Of a stretch of DNA of 31,290 nt, positions 29,402-31,290 are shown in pieces (positions within the stretch are counted from its first letter, which is position 1; each line of letters starts with the position of its first letter). Location: positions 1 through 31,290 of the forward strand of contig CAYPQL010000010.1 of NCBI GenBank assembly GCA_964412905.1, given 5' to 3'. This DNA is from CAYPQL01 sp964412905 (GTDB lineage Bacteria; Patescibacteriota; Minisyncoccia; JAHIHE01; JAGLIN01). A program made the position numbers and the translations under genes. The notes beneath the pieces are model-generated. The model was not told the origin of the DNA and did no database searches. It worked only from the letters and a program-made list of their open reading frames with translations.

Positions 29402-30898
29402 ATGAAAAAGATAGTTTTAGGTTTAGCGGGTTTGGTTTTAGGTTCAGTAGCTTTGGTTGGTTTAGCTGGATTGGCGAATCAAACCGAAATAAAGCCGGAA
29501 CTAAAAAACGAATTAAAAAATAACGAAATTTCCGAAGCTATTGAAATCGGTTTGTCTAATCCTTCGGCGGCTTATTGTGAAGAGCTAGGATATGAATATG
29601 AGACAAAAGATACAAAGGAAGGCGAAGTAGGAGTATGTAATTTTCCTGATAATTCTTCCGCTAATGCTTGGGATTTTTATAGCGGGGAATCCGGGGATGA
29701 ATTTAGTTATTGCGCGATCAAAGGACATAAATCAAAAATTGAAGAGAATTGCGCTTGGTCATCAAAATGCGAGGTTTGTATTTTGTCGAATGGAGAGAGT
29801 GTTCCCGCTTTTGTTTTGATGTTGAAAGAAAAACCAAAAAAAGATTATCTTAAGAATTTTTATAAGAGCATAGAAGAAGTACAATTTAAAAAAAGTCCTT
29901 TTGATGACGGTTCAAATTCAGTAGAGTTGTCTGAGATTTCATCGATTGGATTACCAGTTTCTTTTGACTGGAGAAATAATAATGGGGATTGGCTAACACC
30001 GGTAAAGAATCAGGGACAATGCGGAAGCTGTTGGGCATTTGCCTCAGTCGGCGCTCAAGAATCGCAAATAGATATAAAGAGTGGTAACCCTGCAACAGAT
30101 GAGAATTTAGCTGAGCAATATCTGGTATCTGATTGCTTTTCGTTGGCAAATTGCAGCGGGTTATCTCTTTCAGACATTCCCAAGGTTTTTAATTTTCATC
30201 GAGACAATGGAATCGTAGAGGAGGAATGCGATCCTTACCAAACAGCCAATAGTTCTTGCTTGCCAAAGTGCAGAGAACCGCTTTGGAATATAGAAAGCTG
30301 GTATGCTGTCGCAGATAATATAGTTGCTATTAAAACAGCTTTAGTAAATGATGGCCCTATCTGGGTGGGACTTTATATGAGTAGTAGTTTTGACGCAAGT
30401 GATATAATGCGCTGCAATAAAACTGGTGATAAAACTATCAATCATGCCGTGGTCATAGTTGGCTATAATGATGGTGGGCAATATTGGATTGTCAGAAATA
30501 GCTGGGGAGCTGATTGGCACGGAAACGGATATTTTAAAGTCGGTTATGGAGAATGTAATATTGATAGCTATGTATACGGATATCAAGATATAATTGCTTT
30601 GAGAGAAAAAACGGTTGAGCCGGAACCGGCTGAAAAATGCTGGGAAGGAACAAGAAACAAATATCTTCTTAAGTCGTCTGATCAAGCCCAAAAATTCTGT
30701 AAATGCGCCCAAGGTAGTTGTGGATATAGCAGTTATAAACTTAGTACAGGAACAAAAACAGTTTACAAATATCTTGATACGGCTGATAATACCGACTGGG
30801 ATGTAACTCCAGTTTCTTTCCGCAATCCAATCAGTAGCGTTACCTGCACTAATGGCAGAGCATATTCAACTGGTCTGGATTATTCGTATCCAAAATAG
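29402..30898 (+). CDS. Secreted papain-family (C1A) cysteine protease with DUF333 domain
   Basis: 498 residues. An N-terminal signal (MKKIVLGLAGLVLGSVALVG, then LAGLANQ) is followed by a DUF333-like segment at about 53-110 (SNPSAAYCEELGYEYE, GEVGVCNFPDNSS, AWDFYSG). The mature protease begins near PVSFDWRNNNGDWLTPVKNQGQCGSCWAFAS. It has Q204 (oxyanion), nucleophile C210, catalytic H348 in NHAVVIVGY and N366 in VRNSWGADWHGNGYFKVGYGECN. The C-terminal tail of about 90 residues has several cysteines (CWEGTRN, CKCAQGSCGYSSYK) and is unassigned. The enzyme is presumably exported and disulphide-stabilised. Such a protease could act on a host or neighbour surface. The leader is AT-rich. Confidence 0.93.
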   Translation: MKKIVLGLAGLVLGSVALVGLAGLANQTEIKPELKNELKNNEISEAIEIGLSNPSAAYCEELGYEYETKDTKEGEVGVCNFPDNSSANAWDFYSGESGDEFSYCAIKGHKSKIEENCAWSSKCEVCILSNGESVPAFVLMLKEKPKKDYLKNFYKSIEEVQFKKSPFDDGSNSVELSEISSIGLPVSFDWRNNNGDWLTPVKNQGQCGSCWAFASVGAQESQIDIKSGNPATDENLAEQYLVSDCFSLANCSGLSLSDIPKVFNFHRDNGIVEEECDPYQTANSSCLPKCREPLWNIESWYAVADNIVAIKTALVNDGPIWVGLYMSSSFDASDIMRCNKTGDKTINHAVVIVGYNDGGQYWIVRNSWGADWHGNGYFKVGYGECNIDSYVYGYQDIIALREKTVEPEPAEKCWEGTRNKYLLKSSDQAQKFCKCAQGSCGYSSYKLSTGTKTVYKYLDTADNTDWDVTPVSFRNPISSVTCTNGRAYSTGLDYSYPK

Positions 30899-30925
30899 TT
30901 CTTGTTGAAATAGTCCGTAAAATAA

Positions 30926-30956
30926 TCCCCCCTTCTTATAAAAAAAGAAGAGGGGA
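30926..30956. terminator. Hairpin terminator after the protease gene
   Basis: CCCCCCTTCTT (30927-30937) pairs with AAGAAGAGGGG (30945-30955), 10 of 11 positions, with an A-rich loop. It starts 29 bp after the stop codon. Confidence 0.7.
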
Positions 30957-31023
30957 TCTGTTTCGCTCTAATGAATCTATTTTTGAGCAAAGAGAAGCGA
31001 AGTTGAGCGCGGTAAAAATTATT

Positions 31024-31063
31024 AAAAAAACAGGGATGCAAAATTTTGCGTCCTTGTTTTTTA
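31024..31063. terminator. Bidirectional A/T-flanked hairpin
   Basis: AAAAAACAGGGATGCAAAA pairs with TTTTGCGTCCTTGTTTTTT, about 19 pairs including two G-T. Runs of A on the left and T on the right make it a good terminator in both directions. Confidence 0.75.
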
Positions 31064-31103
31064 TGAAGAAAAGTGTTAAAATTTTTATAACCGACCTGCG
31101 GCG

Positions 31104-31290
31104 GCAGGGCTGTATCACGCTAATAATTTTACTTAGTTTTGTCATTCCGAAATGAGCATCAGCGATTGAGGAATCTATGAACTATCTAAATTTCATCTAA
31201 ATCCGCATTATCCTTGCATAGTCCTATTTACAGATTTCTCACCCTAATCGGGTTCGAAATGACAAATTCGTTAGCATGATACAGCCCTGC
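31104..31290. repeat. Nested inverted-repeat element reaching the window edge (includes TGTCATT copy 6)
   Basis: Outer arms GCAGGGCTGTATCACGCTAA (31104-31123) and its inverted partner at 31271-31290 match at 19 of 20 positions. An inner pair TGTCATTCCGA (31140) / TTCGAAATGACA (ending 31264) is copy 6 of the palindromic family. No gene is seen. The element may extend beyond the window. Confidence 0.85.

Overview
This is an AT-rich bacterial chromosome segment that spans the replication-origin neighbourhood. The block rpmH-rnpA-yidD-yidC-jag (KhpB) is on the minus strand at 22758-20330. It diverges from dnaA (23892), dnaN (25732) and a DciA/DUF721 gene (26923) on the plus strand. The gene style suggests Patescibacteria (CPR, Parcubacteria-like, possibly Moranbacteria): a short YidC, an orphan HypF-like carbamoyltransferase, nucleoside salvage, many small toxin-antitoxin modules and abundant short-repeat arrays. 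This is inference from gene content only. UGA is a stop codon here: rnpA ends in TGA inside an ATGA overlap with yidD. That argues against the recoded Gracilibacteria/Absconditabacteria.

Layout. (1) 1-5413, minus strand: a surface-glycan cluster with two GT4 glycosyltransferases (one cut by the window edge), a DPM1-like GT2 enzyme, a HypF C-terminal-like carbamoyltransferase and a polytopic GT-C-like enzyme. tRNA-Leu(UAG) and a XerC/D recombinase follow. (2) 6969-12575, plus strand: rpsO overlaps a NYN nuclease gene and pnp lies downstream. The usual rpsO-pnp neighbourhood is split by an accessory stretch (about 7.8-10.3 kb) that holds a HEPN/MNT toxin-antitoxin pair, a REP-associated Y1 transposase (RAYT), its hairpin repeats and an unknown gene flanked by inverted hairpins. 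(3) 12855-19071: a coiled-coil membrane protein with a perfect internal duplication, galU, a third GT4 enzyme and a Wzx-like flippase, which are again envelope polysaccharide functions. (4) 19123-20253: a DUF4143 AAA protein. (5) 20330-27216: the origin block, with a nucleoside 2-deoxyribosyltransferase gene between rpmH and dnaA. Both flanks of dnaA contain DnaA-box-like sites. (6) 27273-30898: a stand-alone HsdR-N-like domain, an AbiEi/AbiEii pair and a secreted papain-type protease with a DUF333 domain.

The most unusual aspect is repeat content at several scales. There are at least four families. First, 7-9 bp-period arrays, often arranged as inverted pairs at gene ends, also lie in frame inside genes. 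Second, RAYT-linked REP hairpins occur in four copies. Third, a TGTCATTTCGAG...CTCGAAATGACA palindromic element of 84-203 bp occurs in six copies. Fourth, there are GC-rich perfect palindromes. Several sit at sensitive places such as the dnaA leader, the dnaA-dnaN spacer, the rpmH-rnpA spacer and the inside of glycosyltransferase genes.
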